A stretch of 37,813 nt of DNA from an uncultured Eubacteriales bacterium. Lineage in GTDB: Bacteria; Bacillota; Clostridia; Oscillospirales; Butyricicoccaceae. The translations under genes were made by a program, and so were the position numbers. Below are positions 22,965 through 32,333 of this stretch, piece by piece; position 1 is the first letter of the stretch, and every line of letters starts with the position of its first letter. The stretch spans positions 1-37,813 of the forward strand of contig CAKRRK010000014.1 in assembly GCA_934395135.1 (NCBI GenBank), written 5' to 3'. The notes under the pieces are model-generated. The model made no database searches, was not told the origin of the DNA, and worked only from the letters and a program-made list of their open reading frames with translations.

Positions 22965-23420
22965 ATGAAAATGAGCGACCTTATCGCAGGGTTTATTGGA
23001 GATATGCTGCTAAGCGGCGGCGGCGTCGCGGAATTAAGCCGAAAAGAACTTGCGGATAAATTTTCATGCGTGCCAAGCCAGATTAATTATGTACTGGAAA
23101 CCCGGTTTTCATCGGATCATGGATATATTGTAGAATCCAGGCGCGGCGGCGGCGGTTATATTCGGGTGATGCAGATCATTGACGACCGGCAGGCAGTTGT
23201 GCTTTCCGTGGTACAAAGCATCGGCGAAGCGCTGAGCTTTCGGCACACGGTTTCTTTGGTGCAGTATCTGGTAAACAACGATGTATTGACGGGGCAGGAG
23301 GGGAATATTATTCTTGGTATGTGTTCCGACCAGGCCCTGTCTATGATAGAAGAACAGGACCGGGACCGGATTCGGAGCTTCCTGGTAAAAGGCGGTTTGA
23401 CAGCGCTTGTCGCAGAATGA
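22965..23420 (+). CDS. ctsR: Heat-shock repressor CtsR
   Basis: A 151-aa transcriptional repressor of class III heat-shock genes. It has the family N-terminal winged helix: MSDLIAGFIGDMLL, LSRKELADKFSCVPSQINYV and LETRFSSDHGYIVESRRGGG. The glycine-rich RRGGGGYIRV wing contacts operator DNA and is the thermosensing tip. The C-terminal dimerisation domain follows. GAGGTGGACGAGG precedes the ATG. It heads the operon ctsR-mcsA-mcsB-clpC and should repress itself through the two operators upstream. In relatives, heat and McsB activity release the repression. Confidence 0.96.
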   Translation: MKMSDLIAGFIGDMLLSGGGVAELSRKELADKFSCVPSQINYVLETRFSSDHGYIVESRRGGGGYIRVMQIIDDRQAVVLSVVQSIGEALSFRHTVSLVQYLVNNDVLTGQEGNIILGMCSDQALSMIEEQDRDRIRSFLVKGGLTALVAE

Positions 23421-23434
23421 AGGAGGAATGCGTT

Positions 23435-23920
23435 ATGTTATGTCAAAAATGCGGTAAAAATCAGGCAACAACTCATTATACACAAATCATTAACGGAAAA
23501 AAGACGGAAATGCACTTGTGCAGCCAATGCGCAGGCAGCGGAAACGGGACATTTCCGTCCCTGCTCAGCGACATGTTTTTTGGGGAAACGCCGTATTTGG
23601 GGTTTGACACGGGGGAAACCGTCTGCCCAGGGTGCGGCAGCACATTATCCCGTATCCGAAGCCAGGGCAAAGTAGGCTGCGGACAGTGCTACGATACTTT
23701 TTTGGACGCGCTGCTTCCTTATATCCGGCAGATCCATGGTACGGATTCCCATGTCCGGGGTGTACCCGCGCCGGAGAGTCTTTCCGCAGAAACGCCGGAA
23801 AACGCAGGGACAGAGGAAGCGGTTCTGAAAAAACAGTTGGCTGACGCCATTGCCCGAGAGGATTATGAGCAGGCGGCGGTGCTCCGGGACAAAATAAAAG
23901 AATGCAAGGAGGGCAGATAG
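23435..23920 (+). CDS. mcsA: McsA, zinc-finger activator of the arginine kinase McsB
   Basis: A 161-aa adaptor and activator for McsB. Four CxxC pairs form two zinc fingers: MLCQKCGKN with LCSQC, and CPGCGSTLSRI with CGQC. The C-terminus is a UVR/UvrB-C type coiled motif (LADAIAREDYEQAAVLRDKI). The start at 23435 is chosen because AAGGAGG lies 8 nt upstream; the longer reading frame begins inside ctsR. It lies 14 nt after ctsR and 2 nt before mcsB, so the genes are tightly coupled. Confidence 0.94.
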   Translation: MLCQKCGKNQATTHYTQIINGKKTEMHLCSQCAGSGNGTFPSLLSDMFFGETPYLGFDTGETVCPGCGSTLSRIRSQGKVGCGQCYDTFLDALLPYIRQIHGTDSHVRGVPAPESLSAETPENAGTEEAVLKKQLADAIAREDYEQAAVLRDKIKECKEGR

Positions 23921-23922
23921 CG

Positions 23923-24948
23923 ATGCAGATGGAATGGAAAGGCGGATTTTCCGAGATGATTGCCAGCACTCGCGTGCGGTTGGCCCGCAATGTGAAAGGG
24001 ATGCGGTATGGCGCTCTTACACAAAAGGAAAAGCAAACCATTGCCGACCAGGTATGGGAGGCGCTGCAAACCGCGCCCAGCGTAGGCCGCGATATGCGTT
24101 GCATCGAGGTAACGCCCGGCACCGTGGCCGGCGCCGCTCTGACCGAACAGCATTTGATATCCAGGGAATTGTACCAGAACGGCGGATATGTAATACTGTC
24201 CCAGGACCGGCATGTCTCCATTATGATCGGAGAGGAAGACCATATCCGGCTGCAGGTGATGGGCACTGGATTTTGCCCGAAAGAATGCTTGGATACGGCG
24301 AAAAAAATAGAAAAATTGATTTCCGAACGGGTTGCGTTTGAGTATAACCAACGGCTGGGCTATCTCACCTCCTGTCCCACAAATCTTGGCACGGGGCTGC
24401 GGATTTCCGTGATGATGCATCTGTGGATGTTAACAGCCTGCGGCGAGATGGAAAACATCATCAGCGCGGCCTCCCGGGGCGGTTATGCGGTCCGCGGTGC
24501 CGGCGGCGAAGGTACGGCGGCGGAAGGTGGATTTTATCAGCTGTCCAATCAGATTACGATGGGTCTTACCGAGGAAGCAATTGAAGAAAAATTGCAGAAA
24601 ACGGCGATGTCTATCCTGGAACGGGAAAAAAAGCTCCGGATAAAAATGCTGTCGTCCGGCAATTATGACATTCGGGATCGGCTGATGCGCAGTGTAGGCG
24701 CGGTGATGACCGCATATCAGATGGAAAGCGGCGAAAGCGAGAAGCGGCTGAGCGACGTTCTTCTGGCATTGCAGCAGGGGTATATCCGCGGCGTTACGCC
24801 GGAACAGATTTATCAGTTAATGCAGGACGTCCGTCCGGCCAGCCTGATGGAACATGATGCGCGGGCGGAAATGCCCAAAGAGCGCGACCGGCTGCGGGCG
24901 GAAAAAATCAGAACAGAATTGGGCCGCAGCATACAGCTTGCGGAATAG
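23923..24948 (+). CDS. mcsB: Protein-arginine kinase McsB
   Basis: A 341-aa kinase related to creatine/arginine kinases that phosphorylates arginine residues on proteins and so marks them for ClpCP. Visible motifs are IASTRVRLARNVKGM near the N-terminus, the substrate loop region YLTSCPTNLGTGLRISVMMH containing the catalytic Cys, and the nucleotide-binding RGAGGEGTAAEGGFYQLSNQ. Length and order fit the family. AGGAGGG lies about 10 nt before the ATG at 23923. It follows mcsA by 2 nt and precedes clpC by 16 nt, the classical order. Confidence 0.96.
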   Translation: MQMEWKGGFSEMIASTRVRLARNVKGMRYGALTQKEKQTIADQVWEALQTAPSVGRDMRCIEVTPGTVAGAALTEQHLISRELYQNGGYVILSQDRHVSIMIGEEDHIRLQVMGTGFCPKECLDTAKKIEKLISERVAFEYNQRLGYLTSCPTNLGTGLRISVMMHLWMLTACGEMENIISAASRGGYAVRGAGGEGTAAEGGFYQLSNQITMGLTEEAIEEKLQKTAMSILEREKKLRIKMLSSGNYDIRDRLMRSVGAVMTAYQMESGESEKRLSDVLLALQQGYIRGVTPEQIYQLMQDVRPASLMEHDARAEMPKERDRLRAEKIRTELGRSIQLAE

Positions 24949-24964
24949 AATGGAGGGATACAGT

Positions 24965-27421
24965 ATGTTTTTTCAGAATAAATTTACAGAAAAGGCGGCC
25001 AAAGCCATTGCCTTTGCCCAGGAAACCGCGGCGGAAATGGGGCATGGTTATGTCGGCTCCGAGCATGTGCTGATGGGGCTGTTAAAGGAAGAAAGCGGCG
25101 TGGCAAACCAGATTTTGACCGATCTTGGCGTAACGGCGGAAAATGTGGAGGGACAGATCCGGGACATGGTCGGCACAGGCAGTCCGTCGGAGACTGCGCC
25201 CCAAGGACTGACGCCCCGGACCAAGCGGGTTGTGGAACTGGCGTTTCGGTCAGCGGCCGCTTTGGGACAGAGTTATGTTGGGACAGAGCACCTTTTGATG
25301 GGGTTGGTGCGGGAAGGCGAAAACGTCGCCCTGCACATTTTAAACAATCTTGGGGTGACGCCAAACAAAATTGCGGAAGCGCTCACCGCTCACTTCGGCG
25401 GCGGAGAAGAAGCGCCGGCGGCATCCGGCGCTGCGCCGGCCAAGGGCCGCGGCGGCAAAAAGGGAATGTTGGAGAAATTTGGAAAAGATTTGACCAAAGC
25501 CGCCAAGAACGGAGAGTTGGATCCTGTCATCGGCAGGGACGAAGAAATTGACCGTGTCATTCAGATTTTGTCCAGAAGGACCAAAAACAATCCGGCGCTC
25601 GTGGGAGAACCCGGCGTTGGAAAGACTGCGGTGGCGGAAGGGCTTGCCCTGAAGATGGTGTCAGGAAACGTGCCGGAAAATTTGAAAAATAAGCGGCTTA
25701 TCGCTTTGGATATTCCAGGAATGGTGGCAGGCACCAAATATCGGGGAGAATTTGAAGAGCGCATCAAGTCGGTGATTGACGAACTCATTGCGGCGAAGGA
25801 TACCATTGTATTCATTGATGAATTGCATATGATTGTGGGGGCCGGCGCGTCGGAAGGCGCGGTGGACGCCGCCAATATTTTGAAACCTGCTCTTGCGCGG
25901 GGAGAACTGCAGATCATCGGCGCCACAACACTGGACGAATATCGGAAGCACATTGAAAAAGACAGCGCGCTGGAACGGAGATTCCAGCCGGTGGAAATTG
26001 GAGAGCCGTCACCGGAAAACGCCGTCCTGATTTTGAAAGGGCTGCGGGACCGGTATGAAGCGCACCATAGGATTAAAATTACGGACGACGCGATCGATGC
26101 TGCCGTCAAACTGTCGGTTCGATACATCGGCGGCCGGCGCCTGCCGGACAAGGCCATTGACCTGATGGATGAGGCGGCGAGCCGTGTCCGGATGAAGCGC
26201 ACCACAGCGCCTCCGGAATTGAAGGATTTGGAAAAGGAACTGGAAACCATCCAGGCAGAAAAAGAAGAAGCCATCGCGCATGAGGAGTTTGAAAAGGCAG
26301 CTTCCATCCGGGATCGGGAAAATACGCTGAAAAGCCAGATGGAGGAAAAGAAGAAACAGTGGCAAGAGGGGCTTTCCCAGGCGCATGACGCAGTGACGGC
26401 GGAAGACATTGCCGAAGTGGTGGCCGGCTGGACAGGGATTCCTGCGTCGCAGCTTACCGAGGACGAGAGCAAACGCCTGCTGAACATGGAAGAGATCCTG
26501 CATCGCCGGGTGATCGGACAGGACGAGGCGGTTACCGCCGTGTCCAAGGCGATCCGCCGCGGCAGGGTAGGTCTGCGGGATCCGAAGCGTCCCATTGGCT
26601 CGTTTATTTTCCTTGGCCCCACCGGCGTGGGAAAAACGGAACTGTGCAAGGCGCTGGGCGAGGTGCTGTTCGGGGATGAAAACTCTCTGATCCGCGTGGA
26701 TATGTCGGAATATATGGAGAAACACTCCGTATCCAAGCTCATTGGCTCGCCTCCGGGATATGTCGGCTACGATGAAGGCGGACAGCTGACGGAAAAAGTG
26801 CGGCACAAACCATACGCCGTCATTTTGTTCGATGAAATTGAAAAAGCCCATCCGGATGTGTTCAACATTATGCTGCAGATTTTGGACGACGGCGTGCTGA
26901 CAGACGCCCAGGGACGGCGGGTAGACTTTAAAAATACCGTCATCATTATGACGTCCAACATCGGAGCACGGAAAATTACTGGCAGCAGCCGGAAATCCCT
27001 GGGATTCGGCGCGGAGGAAAAGGACGCAGGGGAGGTCAGCTTTGCCGACATCAAAAAAGAGGTGATGGCAGATCTGAAGGAAGCGTTCCGGCCGGAGTTT
27101 TTAAACCGTGTGGATGATATCATTGTCTTCAACCGTCTGACCCAGCCGCAGATTGAACAGATTGCCGAAAAACTGCTGGGAGCGGTCAAAGAAAGAATGG
27201 GTGAAATGGAACTGGATTTCAACTGGGAAGAAAGTGCGGTAAAGCATCTGGCAAAGGCAGGGTTTGACCCGGTATACGGCGCCCGCCCGCTGAAACGTGC
27301 CGTGCAGTCTCAGGTGGAAGATCTGGTGGCGGAGAAATTTCTTCAGGGCAGCATCCAGAAAGGCGATAAGGTTCTGCTGAAAGCGACAGAAGAGAAACTG
27401 GATATTGAAAAAATTTCGTAA
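24965..27421 (+). CDS. clpC: AAA+ unfoldase ClpC
   Basis: An 818-aa Hsp100 unfoldase that threads tagged proteins into the ClpP chamber. Two Clp-N repeats fill residues 1-about 145, where phospho-arginine is docked in relatives. The first AAA+ module has GEPGVGKTAVAEGLAL and the second GPTGVGKTELCKAL. Between them the middle domain includes a UVR-like segment (EEAIAHEEFEKAASIRDREN), which marks ClpC rather than ClpB. GGAGGG lies just before the ATG at 24965. It is the last gene of the CtsR operon, followed by a hairpin terminator. Confidence 0.97.
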   Translation: MFFQNKFTEKAAKAIAFAQETAAEMGHGYVGSEHVLMGLLKEESGVANQILTDLGVTAENVEGQIRDMVGTGSPSETAPQGLTPRTKRVVELAFRSAAALGQSYVGTEHLLMGLVREGENVALHILNNLGVTPNKIAEALTAHFGGGEEAPAASGAAPAKGRGGKKGMLEKFGKDLTKAAKNGELDPVIGRDEEIDRVIQILSRRTKNNPALVGEPGVGKTAVAEGLALKMVSGNVPENLKNKRLIALDIPGMVAGTKYRGEFEERIKSVIDELIAAKDTIVFIDELHMIVGAGASEGAVDAANILKPALARGELQIIGATTLDEYRKHIEKDSALERRFQPVEIGEPSPENAVLILKGLRDRYEAHHRIKITDDAIDAAVKLSVRYIGGRRLPDKAIDLMDEAASRVRMKRTTAPPELKDLEKELETIQAEKEEAIAHEEFEKAASIRDRENTLKSQMEEKKKQWQEGLSQAHDAVTAEDIAEVVAGWTGIPASQLTEDESKRLLNMEEILHRRVIGQDEAVTAVSKAIRRGRVGLRDPKRPIGSFIFLGPTGVGKTELCKALGEVLFGDENSLIRVDMSEYMEKHSVSKLIGSPPGYVGYDEGGQLTEKVRHKPYAVILFDEIEKAHPDVFNIMLQILDDGVLTDAQGRRVDFKNTVIIMTSNIGARKITGSSRKSLGFGAEEKDAGEVSFADIKKEVMADLKEAFRPEFLNRVDDIIVFNRLTQPQIEQIAEKLLGAVKERMGEMELDFNWEESAVKHLAKAGFDPVYGARPLKRAVQSQVEDLVAEKFLQGSIQKGDKVLLKATEEKLDIEKIS

Positions 27422-27446
27422 CAATGCTAAGAAAATAGAATGGGGA

Positions 27447-27480
27447 GCAGGCCGAAACATTTCGGCCTGCTTATATTTTT
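27447..27480 (+). terminator. Terminator of the ctsR-clpC operon
   Basis: GCAGGCCGAAA and TTCGGCCTGC pair around a CAT loop and are followed by TTATATTTTT. Confidence 0.9.
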
Positions 27481-27600
27481 GAAAAAAGTGGGAAATATAG
27501 GAAGAGGAAAATGCAGGAACAGATGCATATTACAGTAAAAATGCACAAAACCTATGCAAAAATCTTTTACATGTTTGAATAATAAAAAACGTGTTTTTAA

Positions 27601-27629
27601 TGGCAAATGGAAAGAATTTCTGGTATAAT
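27601..27629 (+). promoter_or_regulatory. Probable ppdK promoter
   Basis: TATAAT at 27624-27629 is preceded at 17 nt by TGGCAA, a weak -35. The start codon is about 54 nt downstream. Confidence 0.5.
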
Positions 27630-27682
27630 CATGTGCGGTAAATTAATAACTTGAATATTTGGAACGAAAGGTGATTAGTAGA

Positions 27683-30313
27683 ATGTATAAGTACGTTTAT
27701 ATGTTTTCAGAAGGCAACGGCAAAATGCGGGAAATTCTGGGCGGCAAGGGTGCAAACCTTGCGGAAATGACCAATCTTGGCATGCCGGTGCCGCAGGGCT
27801 TTACCGTGACTACCGAGGCCTGCACAAAATATTATGAGGACGGCAAGGTAATTAACGACGATATCCAAGCGCAGATTATGGAAAGCCTTGGGAAACTGGA
27901 AAAAATCGCAGGGAAGAAATTCGGCGATTTGGAAAATCCGCTGCTGGTGTCCGTTCGTTCCGGTGCAAGGGCTTCTATGCCGGGCATGATGGATACCATC
28001 CTGAACCTTGGCCTGAATGACGAAGTGGTAGAAGCGTTTGCCAAAAAGACCAACAATCCGCGCTTCGCATACGATTCCTACCGTCGTTTTATCCAGATGT
28101 ATTCCGATGTCGTTATGGAAGTCGGCAAGAAGTATTTTGAAAAGCTGATCGACGAAATGAAGGAAGCGAAAGGTGTAACGCTGGATACGGAACTGGATGC
28201 AGACGACCTGAAGAAGCTTGCCGAAATGTTCAAGGCAGAGTATAAAGACAAAAAGGGCGTGGATTTCCCGCAGGATCCGAAGGAACAGCTGATGGGCGCG
28301 GTGATGGCCGTATTCCGTTCCTGGGACAACCCGCGTGCGATCTATTACAGAAGAATGAACGATATCCCGTCTTCCTGGGGGACCGCGGTAAACGTGCAGA
28401 TGATGGTATTCGGCAACACTGGCGATACTTCCGGTACCGGCGTTGCGTTTACAAGAAACCCGGCCACCGGCGAAAAGAAGCTGTTTGGCGAATTTTTGAT
28501 GAATGCACAGGGCGAAGACGTGGTCGCCGGCGTGCGCACGCCGCAGTCCATTGATCAGCTGGCGCAGGTTATGCCGGAAGCATACCAGGAATTTGTGGAA
28601 ATTTCCACAAAGCTGGAAAAGCATTATCGTGATATGCAGGATATGGAATTTACCATTGAAGATAAAAAGCTTTATATGCTGCAGACCCGTAACGGCAAGC
28701 GTACAGCTGCCGCTGCCTTGAAGATTGCCTGCGATCTTGTGGACGAGGGCATGATTTCTGAGAAGGAAGCAGTTTGTATGATTGATCCGAAACAGCTGGA
28801 CGCGCTGCTTCATCCGCAGTTTGAGGCCAAGGCACTGAAGGCTGCAAAGCCGGTGGGACAGGCTCTGGCGGCGTCTCCCGGAGCTGCCTGCGGCCGTGTG
28901 GTATTTACAGCGGAAGATGCGACCGCTTGGGCAGGCCGTGGAGAAAAGGTGATTCTGGTTCGTTTGGAAACCTCTCCGGAAGATATTGAAGGTATGCACT
29001 GCTCCGAGGGCATCCTGACGGTTCGCGGTGGTATGACTTCACACGCAGCAGTGGTTGCCCGCGGCATGGGGACATGCTGTGTATCCGGTTGCGGGGAAAT
29101 CAAAATGGACGAAGAAAACAAAAAGTTTGAACTGGCCGGCAGGGTTTACAACGAGGGCGATTGGATTTCTTTGGACGGTTCTACCGGCAACATCTATGGC
29201 GAGGCAATCCCGACGGTGGAAGCATCCATCAGCGGTGAATTCGGCCGTATTATGGGCTGGGCGGACAAATACAGAACTCTGAAGGTACGCACCAATGCGG
29301 ACACCCCGAAGGATGCGCAGCAGGCGATCAGTTTTGGTGCGGAAGGCATTGGCCTTTGCCGTACAGAGCATATGTTCTTTGAAAGCGACCGCATCGCGGC
29401 AATTCGTGAAATGATTTGTTCTGACACGGTAGAACAGCGTGAAAAGGCGCTGGCAAAGCTCCTTCCGATGCAGCAGGGCGACTTTGAACAAATTTATGAG
29501 GCAATGCAGGGGTATCCGGTTACCATCCGGTTCTTGGATCCGCCGCTCCATGAGTTTGTTCCGACCGAGGAAAAGGATATTGAACTGCTGGCCAATACAC
29601 AAGGCAAGAGCGTGGCGGACATTAAGGCCATCATTGCATCCTTGCATGAATTTAACCCAATGATGGGGCATCGTGGATGCCGTTTGGCAGTGACCTATCC
29701 GGAAATTGCCGCTATGCAGACAAGAGCGGTAATCCGCGCTGCGATTAAGGTAAACAAGGCGCATCCGGAATGGAATATCGTACCGGAAATTATGATCCCG
29801 CTGGTAGGCGAAGTAAAGGAACTGGCGTTTGTAAAGGCAACGGTTGTAAAGGTTGCGGAAGAAGAAATCGCAGCGGCTGCCGCAGATCTGACTTACAAGG
29901 TTGGCACCATGATTGAGATTCCGAGAGCAGCGCTGACTGCGGATGAAATCGCTAAGGAAGCGGAGTTCTTCTCCTTCGGTACCAATGACCTGACACAGAT
30001 GACCTTTGGCTTCTCCAGAGACGATGCCGGCAAGTTCCTGGGCGCTTACTATGACAATAAAATTTATGAATCCGATCCGTTTGCAAAGCTGGATCAGGTT
30101 GGCGTTGGCAAGCTGGTGAACATGGCGGCGGAACTGGGCCGTGCAACTCGTCCGGATATCAAACTGGGTATCTGCGGCGAACATGGCGGCGATCCGTCCA
30201 CCATTGAATTCTGCCATAATGTCGGCTTGAATTATGTATCCTGCTCGCCGTTCCGTGTGCCGATCGCACGTCTTGCAGCGGCCCAGGCAGCAATTAAGGA
30301 TGGCAGGAACTAA
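27683..30313 (+). CDS. ppdK: Pyruvate, phosphate dikinase
   Basis: An 876-aa cytoplasmic enzyme that interconverts pyruvate, ATP and phosphate with PEP, AMP and PPi; in anaerobes it is often the main glycolytic or gluconeogenic step here. The N-terminal ATP-grasp domain begins YMFSEGNGKMREILGGKGAN. The central swivelling domain carries the phospho-histidine in LTVRGGMTSHAAVVARGMGT. The C-terminal TIM barrel binds PEP and pyruvate, with GLCRTEHMFFE, MMGHRGCRLAVTYPEIAAMQ and GICGEHGGDPSTIEFCH. The start at 27683 follows AAAGGTG by about 10 nt. It is monocistronic with its own terminator. Confidence 0.97.
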   Translation: MYKYVYMFSEGNGKMREILGGKGANLAEMTNLGMPVPQGFTVTTEACTKYYEDGKVINDDIQAQIMESLGKLEKIAGKKFGDLENPLLVSVRSGARASMPGMMDTILNLGLNDEVVEAFAKKTNNPRFAYDSYRRFIQMYSDVVMEVGKKYFEKLIDEMKEAKGVTLDTELDADDLKKLAEMFKAEYKDKKGVDFPQDPKEQLMGAVMAVFRSWDNPRAIYYRRMNDIPSSWGTAVNVQMMVFGNTGDTSGTGVAFTRNPATGEKKLFGEFLMNAQGEDVVAGVRTPQSIDQLAQVMPEAYQEFVEISTKLEKHYRDMQDMEFTIEDKKLYMLQTRNGKRTAAAALKIACDLVDEGMISEKEAVCMIDPKQLDALLHPQFEAKALKAAKPVGQALAASPGAACGRVVFTAEDATAWAGRGEKVILVRLETSPEDIEGMHCSEGILTVRGGMTSHAAVVARGMGTCCVSGCGEIKMDEENKKFELAGRVYNEGDWISLDGSTGNIYGEAIPTVEASISGEFGRIMGWADKYRTLKVRTNADTPKDAQQAISFGAEGIGLCRTEHMFFESDRIAAIREMICSDTVEQREKALAKLLPMQQGDFEQIYEAMQGYPVTIRFLDPPLHEFVPTEEKDIELLANTQGKSVADIKAIIASLHEFNPMMGHRGCRLAVTYPEIAAMQTRAVIRAAIKVNKAHPEWNIVPEIMIPLVGEVKELAFVKATVVKVAEEEIAAAAADLTYKVGTMIEIPRAALTADEIAKEAEFFSFGTNDLTQMTFGFSRDDAGKFLGAYYDNKIYESDPFAKLDQVGVGKLVNMAAELGRATRPDIKLGICGEHGGDPSTIEFCHNVGLNYVSCSPFRVPIARLAAAQAAIKDGRN

Positions 30314-30375
30314 GATATCAGCTGATTTGGGGCAAAGCCCTTTATCACGCAAAAGGCAAAAATGAATAAAAAATC

Positions 30376-30410
30376 GACCTTGTCGGATTTGTCCGATGAG
30401 GTCTTTTTTT
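30376..30410 (+). terminator. Terminator of ppdK
   Basis: GACCTTGTCGGA and TCCGATGAGGTC form a 12-bp stem with two wobble pairs around TTTG, followed by seven T. Confidence 0.88.
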
Positions 30411-30472
30411 ACGCTTATCAACCTTGCAAGTGCCGTATTTATGCGACTTTGAGCAATCTTAACCAAATCAAA

Positions 30473-30710
30473 CTACGGAAATGATTGACCGTAGCAATTA
30501 AAAACGGTTTTGCCTTTTTGGCAAAAACGGCGATTGCCCAAAAACATCAGCACTTCGCAAGCTTCACGATAATCCTTGCGAAGGCACAAAAATATCTGTA
30601 TGCATTCTCTGCTCGGAAAAGAGTGCATAGCCTCCAAGATATTACGGGTAACTTGTATATTGAAATGACGAATCCCCGACTACAGAAATGTAGTCGGGGA
30701 TTTTTGCGTT
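30473..30710 (+). ncRNA. Hairpin-rich intergenic stretch, candidate structured RNA
   Basis: About 240 nt contain five successive hairpins: CTACGG/CCGTAG (30473-30494), TTTTGCC/GGCAAAA (30505-30529), CTTCGCAAG/CTTGCGAAG (30553-30583), TGCA..CTCT/AGAG..TGCA (30601-30627) and a 14-bp AATCCCCGACTACA/complement stem with GAAA loop ending in TTTTTG (30671-30708). The last is a good terminator with no protein gene in front of it. An open frame here (30485-30778) has no ribosome binding site and unconvincing composition. It could be a small RNA or a remnant of a mobile element; I recognise no known RNA family and saw no clear promoter. Confidence 0.35.
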
Positions 30711-30959
30711 TATGGAACTTTTTCCTCGGCACACTGGTTTTCCATTTGGCAGTCCGTGCCACGAAGATACCAATTTGAAGCTATACGGTTGCATTCGGAT
30801 CTTCCTCTGTTGCGCGTTATTGGCTGAATCCTCTCCCAGCTGCCTGTAAATTTTGCATATACAGTGTCAATTCCAGATACTGGCGGGAAATAACGCCGGG
30901 TATGCTTTTCAGATATCTTCCTAATTGGAATTCAGAAACTAAAATCCGGCTTGGATATA

Positions 30960-30988
30960 TTGACAATCATCTATGTATGTGCTATGCT
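30960..30988 (+). promoter_or_regulatory. Promoter with embedded ArsR-type operator
   Basis: TTGACA at 30960-30965 and TATGCT at 30983-30988 are 17 nt apart. An inverted repeat, CATCTATGT (30968-30976) and ACATAGATG, overlaps the spacer and -10 box, and a further ATCTATGTG copy lies just downstream. This is the expected position for autorepression by the ArsR-like protein that follows. Confidence 0.75.
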
Positions 30989-31022
30989 ATCACATAGATG
31001 AATATCTATGTGAGGTGCGTGT

Positions 31023-31319
31023 ATGAATGAAATGGATGTAGCTTTGATTTGTAAAGCATTCAGTGATTCTAACCGATTAAAGATTGTTGAAATGCTATCA
31101 AGCGGAGAAAAGTGTGGCTGTAAGCTGCTTGAAGCATTTGAAATTACACAGCCAACCCTATCCCATCATATGAAAATCCTTTGCGACTGCGGATTGGTGG
31201 AAACCCGCAAAGAAGGAAAATGGTCGCATTATTCTTTGAACCGCGAAACATTGCAAAATTTTAAAGCCTTTATTTCCAGCTTGTCCTGCAAGAAGGGTTG
31301 TGAATGTTGTTGCAAGTGA
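31023..31319 (+). CDS. ArsR-family metal(loid)-responsive repressor
   Basis: A 98-aa winged-helix repressor of the ArsR/SmtB family. The recognition helix segment is FEITQPTLSHHMKILCDCGL, with the wing KEGKWSHYSLN. Just before the helix lies GEKCGCKLLEAF, resembling the ELCVCDLL arsenite site of ArsR, and the C-terminus is rich in cysteine (SCKKGCECCCK). Together these suggest thiol coordination of arsenite, antimonite or a soft metal. GAGGTG precedes the ATG. It is first in an operon with a permease and two Cys-rich proteins and its start lies just after the palindromic promoter it probably represses. Confidence 0.9.
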   Translation: MNEMDVALICKAFSDSNRLKIVEMLSSGEKCGCKLLEAFEITQPTLSHHMKILCDCGLVETRKEGKWSHYSLNRETLQNFKAFISSLSCKKGCECCCK

Positions 31320-32317
31320 TATGGGATTTCATTCAAACGGAACTACTCGGGATGAGCTGGCTGAACCGTGCCATCGGCAATTTTCTGGAGCTTTGCGGAT
31401 TAGATCTTACTTCCCGTATTGGAGGCAGCGTGCAGTTTTTCTGGTATGACACCATAAAAATCATGATCCTGCTCGGTTTCTTGATTCTGCTGATTTCCTA
31501 TATACAAAGTTTCTTCCCGCCGGAAAAAACCAAAAAAATACTTGGCAGATTTCATGGTGTCGGCGCAAACTGTATAGCCGCTTTGCTGGGCACAGTAACC
31601 CCATTCTGCTCTTGTTCCTCTATACCGCTGTTCCTTGGCTTTACCAGCGCAGGATTACCGCTTGGCGTGACGCTCTCTTTCTTAATTTCCTCACCTATGG
31701 TAGATTTGGGCTCCCTTGTTTTACTGATGAGCATTTTCGGCTGGAAAGTTGCGCTGCTGTATGTTATTCTCGGACTCTTCCTTGCTGTAGCCGGCGGTAC
31801 TGTTATCGAAAAAATGCACCTTGAAAATCAGGTGCAGGAATTTATCCGCAAAGCAAGCGTTATGGAACTGCCGCAAGAGGAACTGACTTTCAAAGACCGC
31901 ATCCAATATGCTTGGGAACAAGTTGTTTCTACCGCGAAAAAGGTATTCCCCTATGTGCTTTTAGGCGTTGGTATCGGTGCAATCATCCACAACTGGATAC
32001 CCGAAGATTTCATCGAAAAAGTCCTCGGTACAGGGAATCCGTTTGGTGTGATTATCGCCACCATAGTCGGCATTCCTATGTATGCAGACATCTTTGGGAC
32101 GATTCCGATTGCCGAAGCACTCTTGGCAAAAGGAGCGAATCTCGGTGTCGTTCTGGCCTTTATGATGGGTGTAACGACACTTTCACTTCCATCTATGCTG
32201 ATGCTGCAGAAAGCAATCAAACCGAAATTGCTGGGTATCTTTATCGGGGTTTGTGCAGTTGGAATTATTATAGTGGGCTATTTTTTTAATGCAGTTCAAA
32301 GTTTAGTTTTATCATGA
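31304..32317 (+). CDS. DUF318/ArsP-like permease
   Basis: A 337-aa integral membrane protein of the permease family DUF318 (YraQ/ArsP/SMU747 type) with about eight or more helices. The family signature TPFCSCSSIPLFLGF is present in the first half and VVGIPMYADIFG-type sequence (IVGIPMYADIFGTIPIAEAL) in the second half. Characterised ArsP members export methylated, trivalent organoarsenicals using such cysteines. The start overlaps the end of the ArsR gene by 16 nt in another frame, so they are coupled. The exported substrate here is not shown by the sequence. Confidence 0.88.
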   Translation: MLLQVIWDFIQTELLGMSWLNRAIGNFLELCGLDLTSRIGGSVQFFWYDTIKIMILLGFLILLISYIQSFFPPEKTKKILGRFHGVGANCIAALLGTVTPFCSCSSIPLFLGFTSAGLPLGVTLSFLISSPMVDLGSLVLLMSIFGWKVALLYVILGLFLAVAGGTVIEKMHLENQVQEFIRKASVMELPQEELTFKDRIQYAWEQVVSTAKKVFPYVLLGVGIGAIIHNWIPEDFIEKVLGTGNPFGVIIATIVGIPMYADIFGTIPIAEALLAKGANLGVVLAFMMGVTTLSLPSMLMLQKAIKPKLLGIFIGVCAVGIIIVGYFFNAVQSLVLS

Positions 32318-32333
32318 TTAGGAGGGTGTCATT

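Noticed and set aside
25561..26851. Long minus-strand open frames (393 and 280 codons) opposite clpC
   Set aside because: They mirror the codon pattern of clpC, give Ser/Arg- or Phe/His-rich products with no motifs, and have no ribosome binding sites.
29039..30466. 475-codon minus-strand open frame opposite ppdK
   Set aside because: It is a shadow of the ppdK codons and runs through the ppdK terminator; no start signal or recognisable domain.
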